Below are positions 18,024 through 28,200 of a DNA stretch of 56,961 nucleotides, piece after piece. The notes under the pieces were generated by a model. The model did no database searches and was not told where the DNA came from. It saw only the letters and a program-made list of their open reading frames with translations. The translations under genes were made by a program, and so were the position numbers. Source of the stretch: Pseudomonas caspiana (GTDB lineage: Bacteria > Pseudomonadota > Gammaproteobacteria > Pseudomonadales > Pseudomonadaceae); contig NZ_LOHF01000016.1 in the NCBI RefSeq assembly GCF_002158995.1, positions 87,658 to 144,618 of the forward strand. The letters run 5' to 3'. Positions within the stretch are counted from its first letter, which is position 1. Every line of letters begins with the position of its first letter.

Positions 18024-18590
18024 ATGCTGAAAAAAATCGCCATCGCCGCCTGCTCCGTGCTGTTCGCCGCTAACCTCATGGCTGCAACACCTGCCAAGCC
18101 GACCCACGTCGTGCTCGACACCAGCTTCGGCGCGATTGAAATCCAGCTCGAAGACCAGAAAGCGCCGATCAGCACCGCGAACTTCCTCGGCTATGTCGAC
18201 AGCGGTTTCTACAACAACACGATTTTCCACCGTGTGATCCCGGGCTTCATGGCTCAGGGCGGCGGCTTCACTGCACAAATGATGCAGAAACAAACCAAAG
18301 ACCCGATCAAGAACGAAGCCAATAACGGCCTGCATAACGTCCGTGGCACCGTAGCCATGGCCCGCACCTCGCAGGTCAATTCGGCCACCAGCCAGTTCTT
18401 CATCAATACTGCGGACAACGCCATGCTCGACAACGGCGTGCGCGATTTCGGTTACGCGGTGTTCGGCAAAGTGGTCAAGGGCATGGACGTCGTCGACCAG
18501 ATCGTCAACGCCCAGTCCGGCAACAAGCAAGGCATGCAGAACGTCCCTCTCGACCCGATCTATATCAAGTCTGCCAAGCGCGTCGAATAA
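18024..18590 (+). CDS. ppiA: Periplasmic peptidyl-prolyl cis-trans isomerase, cyclophilin type
   Basis: The 188-residue protein begins with a signal peptide (MLKKIAIAACSVLFAANLMA, cleavage near residue 20) and a single cyclophilin domain. Conserved elements are FHRVIPGFMAQGG, the active-site Phe-x-x-Phe-x-x-x-x-Gln-Gly pattern, and GTVAMARTSQVNSATSQFFI. It accelerates proline isomerisation in periplasmic protein folding. It matches PpiA in size and layout. It is monocistronic, with a long hairpin 12 bases after the stop. Confidence 0.93.
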   Translation: MLKKIAIAACSVLFAANLMAATPAKPTHVVLDTSFGAIEIQLEDQKAPISTANFLGYVDSGFYNNTIFHRVIPGFMAQGGGFTAQMMQKQTKDPIKNEANNGLHNVRGTVAMARTSQVNSATSQFFINTADNAMLDNGVRDFGYAVFGKVVKGMDVVDQIVNAQSGNKQGMQNVPLDPIYIKSAKRVE

Positions 18591-18601
18591 TCTCAGGCGC
18601 A

Positions 18602-18640
18602 CCGCATGAAATCAGTTTAAGCATTCCTGATTTCGTGCGG
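18602..18640 (+). terminator. Probable terminator hairpin after ppiA
   Basis: CCGCATGAAATCAG and CTGATTTCGTGCGG form a 14-bp stem with one G-U pair and an 11-base loop. No T-run follows, so termination is likely but not certain. Confidence 0.45.
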
Positions 18641-18702
18641 TCCGATGAGGGGAATATCCGCTCAGTAAGGAGAGCCCGCCTAACTCGTGGGCATCATTGC
18701 CA

Positions 18703-20535
18703 ATGTTCTATCGTCGTTTTGAAAAACTGATCGATATCTTCCGAGACGCCCCCACCGACGCACCACCCAACAAAGTCCTGGCCTTTTACATCTACTACCT
18801 GCGTCAGGTCTGGCCAAGTTTCGCCGCACTGTTAGTCGTCGGCTTGATTGGCGCGTTGATCGAAGTCGCGATGTTCAGTTATCTGAGCCGCATCATCGAT
18901 CTGGCCCAAGGCACGCCCGACAAAGATTTCTTCAGCATTCACGCCAACGAGCTCATCTGGATGGCCGTGGTTGCCCTGGTGTTACGCCCGATTTTCGTCG
19001 GCCTGCACGACCTGCTCGTGCATCAAACCATCAGCCCCGGCATGACCAGCATGATTCGCTGGCAGAACCACAGCTATGTACTCAAGCAAAGCGTGAGGTT
19101 CTTCCAGAATGACTTCGCGGGGCGCATCGCTCAACGCATCATGCAAACCGGCAACTCATTGCGCGACTCTGCCGTTCAGGCCGTGGATGCGCTTTGGCAC
19201 GTGTTGATCTACGCCATCAGCGCCCTGGTGTTGTTCGCCGAAGCAGACTGGCGCCTGATGATCCCGCTGTTGCTGTGGATTGCTGCGTATATTGCCGCGC
19301 TTTGCTACTTCGTCCCGCGCGTGAAAGAACGCTCGGTGGTGTCCTCCGACGCACGCTCCAAACTCATGGGCCGCATCGTTGACGGCTACACCAACATCAC
19401 CACCCTGAAGCTGTTCGCTCATACCAATTACGAACAACAGTACGCCCGGGAAGCCATCGTCGAGCAGACCGAAAAAACCCAATTGGCCGGTCGCGTGGTG
19501 ACCGCCATGGATACCGTGATCACCAGCATGAACGGCGTGCTGATCGTTACGACCACCGGCCTGGCGTTGTGGCTGTGGACGCAGTCGCTGATCTCGGTCG
19601 GCGCCATTGCGCTGGCCACCGGTCTGGCGATTCGAATCGTCAACATGTCCGGCTGGATCATGTGGGTTGTAAACGGCATCTTCGAAAATATCGGCATGGT
19701 GCAGGACGGTCTGGCGAGCATTTCCCAGCCGGTCAGCGTCACCGATCGCAAGCCTGCACCGCGCTTGAACGTAGACAAAGGCGGCGTGAAATTTGACGGC
19801 GTGGATTTCCACTATGGCAATGGTAACGGGATCATCCATGGCCTGAACCTGGACATTAAACCGGGCGAAAAAATCGGCTTGATCGGCCCGTCGGGTGCAG
19901 GCAAGTCAACGCTGGTCAACCTGCTGCTGCGCATGTATGACGTGCAGGATGGGCGAATTCTGATCGACGACCAGGACATTTCTCACGTGTCTCAAGAGAG
20001 CCTGCGCGAACAGATCGGCATGATCACTCAAGACACGTCGCTGCTGCATCGCTCGATTCGCGACAACTTGTTGTACGGCAGACCTGAAGCGACTGATGAG
20101 CAACTCTGGGAAGCGGTACGCAAGGCTCGAGCGGATGAGTTCATCCCGTTGCTGACGGATTCCGAAGGACGTGTGGGCTTTGATGCGCAGGTGGGGGAAC
20201 GTGGAGTGAAGCTGTCAGGTGGCCAACGCCAACGCATCGCTATCGCTCGGGTACTGCTCAAGGATGCGCCGATTCTGATCATGGACGAGGCCACTTCTGC
20301 GCTGGATTCGGAAGTCGAAGCGGCCATTCAGGAAAGTCTGGAAACGCTGATGCAGGGCAAGACCGTGATCGCCATCGCCCACCGCCTATCGACGATCGCC
20401 CGAATGGACCGGCTGGTCGTACTGGAAAACGGCCGCATTGCTGAAAGCGGTACTCATGCCGAACTGCTGGCGCACGGTGGGTTGTATGCGCGGCTGTGGC
20501 AGCACCAGACGGGCGGATTTGTCGGGATTGATTGA
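18703..20535 (+). CDS. ABC transporter, fused permease and ATPase (exporter type)
   Basis: The 610-residue protein has an N-terminal six-helix membrane domain (about 35-335) and a C-terminal ATPase. Walker A is GPSGAGKS at 395-402, the signature is LSGGQRQR, Walker B is ILIMDEATSALD, and the switch His lies in AIAHRLSTIA. It should work as a homodimeric or heterodimeric exporter of the MsbA/multidrug type; no substrate is indicated. The ATG at 18703 is chosen though the nearest good ribosome site (AAGGAGAG at 18667) is too far; a TTG two codons upstream is possible. Confidence 0.9.
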   Translation: MFYRRFEKLIDIFRDAPTDAPPNKVLAFYIYYLRQVWPSFAALLVVGLIGALIEVAMFSYLSRIIDLAQGTPDKDFFSIHANELIWMAVVALVLRPIFVGLHDLLVHQTISPGMTSMIRWQNHSYVLKQSVRFFQNDFAGRIAQRIMQTGNSLRDSAVQAVDALWHVLIYAISALVLFAEADWRLMIPLLLWIAAYIAALCYFVPRVKERSVVSSDARSKLMGRIVDGYTNITTLKLFAHTNYEQQYAREAIVEQTEKTQLAGRVVTAMDTVITSMNGVLIVTTTGLALWLWTQSLISVGAIALATGLAIRIVNMSGWIMWVVNGIFENIGMVQDGLASISQPVSVTDRKPAPRLNVDKGGVKFDGVDFHYGNGNGIIHGLNLDIKPGEKIGLIGPSGAGKSTLVNLLLRMYDVQDGRILIDDQDISHVSQESLREQIGMITQDTSLLHRSIRDNLLYGRPEATDEQLWEAVRKARADEFIPLLTDSEGRVGFDAQVGERGVKLSGGQRQRIAIARVLLKDAPILIMDEATSALDSEVEAAIQESLETLMQGKTVIAIAHRLSTIARMDRLVVLENGRIAESGTHAELLAHGGLYARLWQHQTGGFVGID

Positions 20536-20584
20536 GGCTGGCACGGTGCCCATGGCACCGCGCTGTCTCGCGGCAAACATCGAC

Positions 20585-20659
20585 CTGTAGGAGCCGCCGA
20601 AAGGCTGCGATCGCGGTGCGTCAGGATGGATGCTTCGCAGCCTCCGGCAGCTCCTACAG
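20585..20659. repeat. REPIN-like palindrome, GCCGCCGAAGGCTGCGA class
   Basis: The arms CTGTAGGAGCCGCCGAAAGG and the right-hand complement ending CTCCTACAG enclose TGCGATCGC and a short loop. It has one extra A in the left arm. A second copy of this class lies at 35364. Confidence 0.8.
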
Positions 20660-20740
20660 AAAATGCATTTCAATCCAGCAGGTTGCATTCTGTTTGATGG
20701 GAGCCGAGTTTGGTCTGCGCAATCTCAGGTATTGGTGCTA

Positions 20741-20837
20741 TGACGTGGGACCGGCTTTAGCCGGGAAGAGGCCCGTACAGTCACTGAAATGTGTCGTCAG
20801 AAACATCGCTTTCCCGGCTAAAGCCGGTCCCACGTCA
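20741..20837. repeat. Perfect 27-bp inverted repeat, GGGACCGGCTTTAGCCGGGA class
   Basis: The arms at 20741-20767 and 20811-20837 are exact complements of 27 bases. Each arm itself contains the small palindrome CCGGCTTTAGCCGG, so the unit can fold as one long stem or as two hairpins, a REPIN-like architecture with a different core. It is the only copy of this class seen in the window. Confidence 0.85.
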
Positions 20838-20879
20838 CTTTGCGGACAACACAAGCTCGGCTGGCACAGGTTTGGCGTA

Positions 20880-22001
20880 TCAAGCCTGCCGATACGGCAA
20901 TGCGCCTTTGGCATCTTCGGCATAGGCCAGGATGCCAACCCTTTCCTGATCAAGAAAATCACTCACCGCCTCCTTGAGCCCGGCATGGGTCAAGTAGTGC
21001 CATGAGCGAGTGATCACCGGTTCGAAGCCGCGAATCAATTTGTGCTCACCCTGCGCGCCTGCATCGAAGCGCTTCAGACCGTGGGCGATAGCGTAGTCCA
21101 TGCCCTGATAGAAACATGTTTCGAAATGCAGGCGGTCAAACTCCGCCAGACATCCCCAATAGCGCCCATAAAAACTGTCACCGCCCAACAGGCTGAACGC
21201 CATGGCCACCGGCCGTGTGCCTTGTCGCGCCAGCACCACCCGAATGGCCTCGGGCATCCGCTCGGCCAACAGACTGAAGAACTCACGGGTCAGATAAGGC
21301 GACTGCCCACGAATCTCATAGGTATTGGAGTAGCAGGCGTAGACGAAATCCCACAACAGCTCACTAAGCTGATGGCCCTCCAGCCAGTCGAACTCGATGC
21401 CCTGCCCCGCCACCTGTTCGCGCTCTTTGCGCATCTGCTTGCGCTTGCGCGAACTCAGCGCGTCGAGGAAGTCCTGAAAGTCCCGATAGCCACGGTTTTG
21501 CCAATGAAACTGGCAGCCATAACGCTGCAGCCAACCGGGTTGCTCGTCCAGAAACGCATCAGCCAGTGAATCCGTGAAGTTAACGTGAGCGCTGGAAAGT
21601 TGCTGATCCTGAAGATAGCCCGGCACAGCATTGAGCAATTCGATGCCAGCCTCAGGCGAGGCCGACAAAATCCTTGCGCCACTCACCGGGCTGAACGGCA
21701 CCGCCACCAGCAACTTGGGGTAATACGCGATACCTGCACGGCGGCATGCGTCAGCCCAGCTGTGATCGAACACATACTCGCCGTAGGAATGCCACTTGCG
21801 GTAAGCAGGCATTGCCGCAACCAGCTCACCGTTCTGGTAATTGAGCAAGTGTTGCGCCTGCCAACCCGAGCGCGGTCCAAGGCTGCCGCTGTCTTCCAGC
21901 GCACTGAGAAAGGCATGGCGAACGAACGGCTGACCACCCGGAACCAGTGCGTCCCATTGAGCAGGCACGACGTTTTCAAGGTTAGCGATCTGGACGGGCA
22001 T
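20880..22001 (-). CDS. FemAB-like/GNAT acyltransferase (COG3146)
   Basis: The 373-residue cytoplasmic protein belongs to the FemAB-like group often called peptidogalycan biosynthesis proteins. Typical segments are AYRKWHSYGEYVFDHSWADA, SRKRKQMRKEREQV, YEIRGQSPYLTREFF, GGDSFYGRYWGCL and DAGAQGEHKLIRGFEP. It resembles the twin GNAT-fold enzymes that add amino acids to peptidoglycan precursors, but its substrate is unknown. The start at 22001 (MPVQIANLE) is preferred over an upstream ATG with no ribosome site. Confidence 0.8.
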   Translation of the reverse strand: MPVQIANLENVVPAQWDALVPGGQPFVRHAFLSALEDSGSLGPRSGWQAQHLLNYQNGELVAAMPAYRKWHSYGEYVFDHSWADACRRAGIAYYPKLLVAVPFSPVSGARILSASPEAGIELLNAVPGYLQDQQLSSAHVNFTDSLADAFLDEQPGWLQRYGCQFHWQNRGYRDFQDFLDALSSRKRKQMRKEREQVAGQGIEFDWLEGHQLSELLWDFVYACYSNTYEIRGQSPYLTREFFSLLAERMPEAIRVVLARQGTRPVAMAFSLLGGDSFYGRYWGCLAEFDRLHFETCFYQGMDYAIAHGLKRFDAGAQGEHKLIRGFEPVITRSWHYLTHAGLKEAVSDFLDQERVGILAYAEDAKGALPYRQA

Positions 22002-22271
22002 GCGGACTTCCCCAACTGAGTCGGACGACGCGGCAGTATCCCTCATCAATCAACAATGTTCATCCATCTCCGTGGCGAAGGCTCTATCTCGCGGGTTACA
22101 GACTTTTAAATGTCACTGACATGCCATCGTTATGCCACCTTTCTGTAATAACCCGTCGCGATACTGGCGCCTGTTTTTAGAACCGGGGGTACTAACCCCA
22201 CACGCCCTGCCTATGGGGCGGTTTCTTCAGGATGACCTGACGTCGTCCTTACTCACTCTATGGAGATCAAC

Positions 22272-23570
22272 ATGCGTCTTGTTTCTACACGTACTGCTTC
22301 GGCCCTGTGTGGTGGCCTGATATTGGCGATGGCGGTTCCTGCCAATGCCGCAGTCGACGCTAAATTGCTGGACATGCTCAAGGCTAACGGCTCTATCAAC
22401 GCAGCCCAGTATGCTGAACTGCAGACGGAACTGGCCAAAGACCAGGCAGCGCAGAAACAAGCACTCGCAGATGTGCAAAACACCAAGTCAGCCTCTCAGG
22501 CCGAGTTCGAGAAGAAAGTCGCCTGGGCCACCAAGACCCAATTCAAAGGTGATGTTCGGGTCCGTCAGGAGAACATTGAAGTCGAAGACCAGGCCAGTTC
22601 GACAGACAGAAGTCGCCAGCGTCTGCGCGCTCGCTTGGGTGCTTACACCGAAATCAATCCGCAAGTGAGCACCGGCATTCGTATTGCCACCGGTGGCAAC
22701 CCGGGCGGCAATGGCGACGGGCGCTCCACCAACGTGGACCTGGACAACTACTTCACCAAGAAAACGCTGTGGCTGGACCTGGGCTACGTCGATTACGCCC
22801 CTACCGCCATCAAAAACCTGCACCTCATCGGCGGCAAGATGAACCAGCCGTGGGTAAACATGGGCGATGTGATCTGGGACGGCGACCTCAACCCGGAAGG
22901 TCTGGCTGCAACCTACAGCTTCCCGTTGGGTGGCAAGACCGAACTGTTCGGCAGCGCCGGACATTACACCCTCAAAGACAACATTGACGGCGACGGCTAC
23001 CAGTTCCGTCATGACCTTCGTCTGTACGCGGGTCAGCTGGGTGCCAAATTCGCACCGACCGATAACCTGAAAGTTACCTTGGGCGGCAGCGTCTACGGTT
23101 ACGACGGCGACAGCAGCGTGGCTGCCCAGAACGCTCTGGCGGTAAACGGTAATACCACCACCGAATTCCAGCTGTACGAAGGTTTCGGTCAGGTTGATAT
23201 CAGCGGCCTGGGCGTTCCATTGGGTCTGTACGGCCAATACGTCGTCAACGACAAGAGCGCCGATGGCGAAGACACTGCCTGGTTGACCGGCGTGAAAACC
23301 AAAGTGTTTGGTTTCGGTATCGACTACAACTACCGCGACGTTCAGCGTAACGCTGTAGTCGGTGCCTTCACCGACTCGGACTTCGCCAACGGCACCACAG
23401 GCGCACGCGGCCACAAGCTGAAGGTCAGTTACGAAATCGACAAGAACTTCTCGCTCGGTGCCACTTACTTCCTGGCTGATGCGGATAACACCGCCAGCAC
23501 CCGCCTGGTTCGCGGCCCGACTGATCGCGACGTCAAAACCCTGCAGCTGGACGCCGAAGCGAAGTTCTAA
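22272..23570 (+). CDS. Putative outer membrane porin with N-terminal coiled coil
   Basis: The 432-residue protein has a signal peptide (MRLVSTRTASALCGGLILAM, cleavage at PANAA) and then a short helical coiled-coil region (DAKLLDMLKANGSINAAQYA, residues about 29-80, with many Gln and Ala). From about residue 95 it is a beta barrel with repeated Gly-aromatic strands, ending in the terminal Phe (LDAEAKF). This layout matches the putative porin family PF16930 in pseudomonads. A GGAG site lies 6 bases before the ATG. It carries its own strong terminator. Confidence 0.85.
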   Translation: MRLVSTRTASALCGGLILAMAVPANAAVDAKLLDMLKANGSINAAQYAELQTELAKDQAAQKQALADVQNTKSASQAEFEKKVAWATKTQFKGDVRVRQENIEVEDQASSTDRSRQRLRARLGAYTEINPQVSTGIRIATGGNPGGNGDGRSTNVDLDNYFTKKTLWLDLGYVDYAPTAIKNLHLIGGKMNQPWVNMGDVIWDGDLNPEGLAATYSFPLGGKTELFGSAGHYTLKDNIDGDGYQFRHDLRLYAGQLGAKFAPTDNLKVTLGGSVYGYDGDSSVAAQNALAVNGNTTTEFQLYEGFGQVDISGLGVPLGLYGQYVVNDKSADGEDTAWLTGVKTKVFGFGIDYNYRDVQRNAVVGAFTDSDFANGTTGARGHKLKVSYEIDKNFSLGATYFLADADNTASTRLVRGPTDRDVKTLQLDAEAKF

Positions 23571-23639
23571 GCACCGCCGAAACACGATCCAAGCTCCAAG
23601 CGGCACAGCTCCCGCCGCTTGAAGCCGCAAAGACCTTAC

Positions 23640-23704
23640 AGCTCGACACTGCCCTGGCGATCCCCATCATCCGTTCGCCAGGTCAGAGTCGGGCTGTTTT
23701 TTTT
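23640..23704 (+). terminator. Strong intrinsic terminator of the porin gene
   Basis: A long stem of about 21 bp, from AGCTCGACACTGCCCTGGCG to its complement CGCCAGGTCAGAGTCGGGCT with about three mismatches, is followed by a run of eight Ts at 23697-23704. Confidence 0.85.
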
Positions 23705-23842
23705 ATGCGGCACACGCTTATGAGCGGCCTAAGCACCGGAAGGAGCCAAATGTTTGACGAGGCGTCGGACCTGCCGAATCAGCAACTCCGTCTAGCCAAC
23801 AAATTGGCCCCTGCAGATTCGAAACCCGGTACCAGAATTACA

Positions 23843-24964
23843 TCAGCGCTTACGCAAAATCACGCTACCAATCGAATAACCCGCACCAAACGAACTCAGC
23901 ACGCCAAGCGCGCCGCTTGGCAAATCATCCTGATAGGTGTGAAACGCGATCACCGAGCCCGCCGAACTGGTGTTCGCATACGTATCGAGAATCACCGGCG
24001 CTTCTTCGACAGACGCGTCGCGGCCCAAGAGCTTTTTGACGATCAGGTGATTCATGCTGAGGTTGGCCTGGTGCAGCCAGAAACGCTGTACGTCGCTGAC
24101 ATTCAGGCTGTTCTCCTGCAAATGCGCGCCCACCAGTTCGGCGACCATCGGGCACACTTCGCGGAACACTTTGCGACCTTCCTGCACGAACAGTTTGTCC
24201 GGCGCGCCTTCGCCCTCTTCGGCCGTGCGATTGAGGAAGCCGAAGTTATTGCGAATGTTGTTGGAAAAGCTGGTCAGCAATTTGGTGCCGAGGATATCGA
24301 ACTGATGCGCCGAGGTGGCCAGATCAGCACGCTCAACCAGCACAGCAGTGGCGGCATCGCCGAAGATGAAGTGGCTGTCGCGGTCACGGAAATTCAGGTG
24401 CGCAGTACAGATTTCCGGGCTGACAACGAGCACGGAGCGAGCCTGCCCCAGTTGCACGCTGTTGCTTGCCGCCTGGATACCGAAGGTTGCCGACGAGCAA
24501 GCGACGTTCATGTCAAAGCCGAAACCCTGAACGCCCAATGCAGCCTGAATTTCGATGGAAATCGCCGGATAAGCGCGTTGCAGATTCGAGCAGGCGACGA
24601 TCACACCGTCGACATCGGCAGCGGTTTTACCCGCACGTTGCAAGGCTTGCTCAGCGGCAGCGACACCCATCTGGCAGAGGATCGACCATTCATCGTTGGA
24701 GCGCTCGGGCAAGCGAGGCTTCATGCGTTGCGGGTCGAGAATGCCGTCTTTATCCATGACAAAACGGCTTTTGATACCCGAAGCTTTTTCGATGAAGGCA
24801 GCGTTGGACTCAGTCAGCGCCTGAACTTCGCCACGCTCAATGGCGGCAGCATTCTCGCTGTTGAATTGAGCAACGTAAGTATTGAAAGACTGCACCAGCT
24901 CTTCATTGGAAATGCTGTTGGCCGGGGTGTACAGGCCTGTGCCGCTGATGACGACGTTGTGCAC
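23843..24964 (-). CDS. FabH-like beta-ketoacyl-ACP synthase III (PA3286-type)
   Basis: The 373-residue thiolase-fold enzyme has the KAS III triad: Cys156 in NVACSSATFG, His298 in WLHQANLSMN and Asn331 in ANTSSAGS. It is longer than housekeeping FabH (about 317). Its size and its neighbourhood (hrpA and fadD1/fadD2 nearby) suggest it matches PA3286 of P. aeruginosa, which condenses medium-chain acyl-CoA from beta-oxidation with malonyl-ACP and shunts it into fatty acid synthesis. The orthology is inferred. The start is GTG at 24964 with GAGAGGA upstream; longer frames lack a site. Confidence 0.82.
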   Translation of the reverse strand: MHNVVISGTGLYTPANSISNEELVQSFNTYVAQFNSENAAAIERGEVQALTESNAAFIEKASGIKSRFVMDKDGILDPQRMKPRLPERSNDEWSILCQMGVAAAEQALQRAGKTAADVDGVIVACSNLQRAYPAISIEIQAALGVQGFGFDMNVACSSATFGIQAASNSVQLGQARSVLVVSPEICTAHLNFRDRDSHFIFGDAATAVLVERADLATSAHQFDILGTKLLTSFSNNIRNNFGFLNRTAEEGEGAPDKLFVQEGRKVFREVCPMVAELVGAHLQENSLNVSDVQRFWLHQANLSMNHLIVKKLLGRDASVEEAPVILDTYANTSSAGSVIAFHTYQDDLPSGALGVLSSFGAGYSIGSVILRKR

Positions 24965-25264
24965 GGTCGTTCCTCTCTTATTGATCAATGCAGGTAACGA
25001 CCTGCTCGCGCATGGTGGCGGCCCTTTTTTGGGACCAACGTACCAATGCAAAACTGTAAAACACCCTTGGTGCGAACAAGCTTGGGCAACACTCAGGGGG
25101 GCAAGGGGCGAAGTGTGCCATATCGGCCCCTATATTTGGGAGTTTGAACAGAAGACCTGTAGGAGCTCACGAGCACCGCGAGGCAGCGATGACGGTGTGT
25201 CAGGCAAATCGCGATCGCTGCCTCGCGGTGCTCGTGAGCTCCTATAGATATCCGTTTGAACGGC
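24965..25264. other. Intergenic region upstream of the FabH-like gene
   Basis: This 300-base gap, read on the minus strand, contains the fabH-like gene's upstream region and one REPIN-like palindrome (25158-25246). No small open frame with a ribosome site is seen. Confidence 0.6.
25158..25246. repeat. REPIN-like palindrome, GCTCACGAGC class
   Basis: The left arm TGTAGGAGCTCACGAGCACC with GCGAGGCAGCGAT and its right-hand complement flank a short spacer; the right tip is TATA instead of TACA. A close relative of the GCGCACGAGC class, with GCTCAC instead of GCGCAC and AGGCAGC instead of AGGCCGC. Confidence 0.85.
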
Positions 25265-28200
25265 CTATCCCTCCACCTGCGCCCACTGTTTACTCAGGCG
25301 CTTGTCGGAAACCGGCATTTTGGTCCCCAGTTGTTGAGCGAACAGCGACACACGGTATTCCTCCAGCCACCAGCGATAGGCGGTCAACTCCGGGTCGCGC
25401 TTGCCTTCCTGCGCGTGTTTGCTGGCGCGCGCCTGGTATTGGGCCCAAAGCCCGGCAAGTTCGATGCTCCAGACCCGGTCTTTCTGAACCTGACCGGGCA
25501 GTTTTTCAAGACGCATTTCGATGGCTTTCAAATAGCGCGGCAACTCTTTAAGCCACTGCGCCGGGGTTTCGCGGACGAAGCCCGGATAGACCAACTGCGC
25601 CAGCTGCGACTTGATGTCGTTGAGCGCCACCGCTTCGGCCAGATTGATCTTGCCCTTGAAACGCTTTTGCAGGCCGTGCCAGAGCTTGAGAATGTCCAGC
25701 GTCAGCTTCGCCAGACGCTCGGCGTGTTCTGTCCATGCGCCACGCTTGCGTTCGGCCAATGCCAGCAGCCCGGCGCCGTCACGCGGCAAACTCTCCTCGC
25801 CTTCCAGCACGCAGCTGTCGAGGCTGGCCAGCAGGATGTCTTCAACCAACGCGTCGATGCGGCCCAATTCGCGATGCAACAAGGCCAGTTCGGTTTGCCC
25901 CGGCAGCTTACTGCGCAGGAACTTGGCCGGTTCTGCCAGTTGCTGTAACAACAGGCGCTGCAAGGCACGGCGATGCTGATATTCGGCTTCGGCGGACGTC
26001 GAGAAGCGCCCTTCCTTGACGGTGCCCGACTCTTCTACCAGCGCCGGATAAACCGTCATGGAAAGCCCGGCGATGTTCTGCTGGGTTTTTTCCGCCACAG
26101 GTGCGAAGACTTTCGCCTCGACCGGCTGCTGACCTTTCGCGGACTGCGGCACCGCCAGGGCAGCCTGACTGGCTTCTGCAAAACGCGCGGTCAATTCGTC
26201 CAGCTCGCGACCTTCGCCAAGAAACTTGCCGTTACCGTCGACGATCTCCAGATTCATTTTCAGGTGACTTTCGAGCTGCTGCGCGGCTTCAGCCCAAGCC
26301 TCGTCGCTGACTCGCGCGCCGGTCATGCGCAGCAATTCACGGCCCAGCGCCTGCGGCAGCGAGCCTTCGCCAAACGTGATGCGCTGCAACGCAGCCTTGA
26401 TGAAGTCCGGCACTGGCACGAAATTCTTGCGAATCGCCTTGGGCAGGTTACGGACCAGTGCGATGCATTTGGTTTCCAGCAAACCCGGCACCAGCCACTC
26501 CAGGCGCTCGGCGGGCAAAGACAACAGCAAGGGCGCAGGTACACGCACCGTCACGCCATCGCGAGGATGATTGGGCTCGAAGTGATAGGTCAGCGGCAGG
26601 GTCAGATCGCCCAGTTTGAGGGTGTCCGGGTAATACGCCGCGGTGACTTCATTGGCCTCGCGGGCCAGCACGTCCTCTTCGCGCATGATCAACAATTGCG
26701 GGTTCTTCTGACTTTCGGTTTTGTACCAATGCTCGAAGGTCGCAGCCTGATGAATTTCGGCGGGGATCCGTGCTTCGTAGAAACCGTAAAGCGTGTCTTC
26801 GTCTGCCAGAATGTCACGGCGGCGCGCTTTGGCTTCCAGCTCGTCGAGGGTTTCCAGCAGTTTGGTATTGGCGCTCAGGCACTTGGCGCGAGAGTTGATC
26901 TCACCACGGACAAGCCCTTCGCGGATGAACAGCTCGCGGGAGACCACTGGATCAATCGGCCCGTAGTGCACCGGCCGACGGCCGACCACGATCAGACCAA
27001 ACAGGGTGATCTGCTCGAACGCTACGACCTGGCCGCGCTTTTTCTCCCAATGCGGCTCGAAGTGATTCTTCTTGATCAAGTGCCCGGCCAGCGGCTCGAT
27101 CCAGTCGGAATCAATCTTGGCGACCATCCGCGCATAAAGCTTGGTAGTTTCCACCAGCTCAGCGGTCATCAGCCATTGCGGACGCTTCTTGCCCAGCCCC
27201 GACGACGGGTGAATCCAGAAACGTCGTTGCCGCGCGCCGAGGTAATCGCCTTCGTCGGCTTTCTGGCCAATCTGGCTGAGCAAACCGGAAAGAATCGCCT
27301 TGTGGAATTTCGGGTAGTCGGCAGGCTCTTTGTTGATCGTCAGTTGCAGGTCGCGACAGATCAGGCCCAATTGCCGATGGGCGTCGCGCCATTCACGCAG
27401 CCGCAGGTAATTGAGGAAGTTACGACGGCACCAATTGCGCAGCGGGCTGGCGGTCAGGGCCTGGCGCTGTTCTTCGAAACCACGCCACAGATTGACCAGC
27501 CCGGCAAAATCCGAATCGGCGTCTTTCCATTGGGCGTGAGCCTGATCCGCCGCTTGTTGACGCTCTGGCGGACGTTCGCGCACGTCCTGCACGGACATGG
27601 CGCTGGCGACGATCAACACTTCCTGCAAACTGCCCTGCTTCGCCGCTTCGAGCAACATGCGCCCCATACGCGGGTCCACCGGCAAACGCGCCAACTGTCG
27701 GCCCAACGGCGTGAGCTGGTTCTCGCGGTTCACCGCCGACAGCTCCTGCAACAGGTTGAAACCATCGCTGATCGCTTTGCCGTCTGGCGGCTCGATGAAC
27801 GGGAAGTCAGTGATCTCGCCCAGGCGCAGATGCAGCATCTGCAGGATCACCGCGGCGAGGTTGGTCCGCAGGATTTCCGGATCGGTAAATTCCGGTCGCC
27901 CATTGAAATCTTCTTCGCTGTAAAGCCGCACGCAGAGGCCCGGCTCAACCCGGCCACAACGGCCTTTACGCTGGTTGGCGCTGGCCTGGGAGACCGCCTC
28001 GATGGGCAAACGCTGAACCTTGGCGCGATAGCTGTAACGGCTGATGCGCGCGGTCCCGGTGTCGATCACGTAACGGATGCCCGGCACGGTCAACGAGGTT
28101 TCCGCGACGTTGGTCGCCAGTACCACGCGCCGTCCCGGATGCGACTGGAAAATACGCTGTTGCTCGGCAGGCGACAGGCGCGCATACAGCGGCAGGATCT

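Larger units (their letters stand above)
20536..20879. other. Intergenic region holding two palindromic repeats
   Basis: This 344-base gap between convergent genes contains two different palindromes (20585-20659 and 20741-20837). About 80 bases between them and 40 at the end show nothing recognisable, and no open frame with a ribosome site is seen. Confidence 0.7.

Noticed and set aside
23705..24997. Plus-strand frame of about 430 codons opposite the FabH-like gene
   Set aside because: It is an antisense shadow; the ketosynthase triad is on the minus strand.
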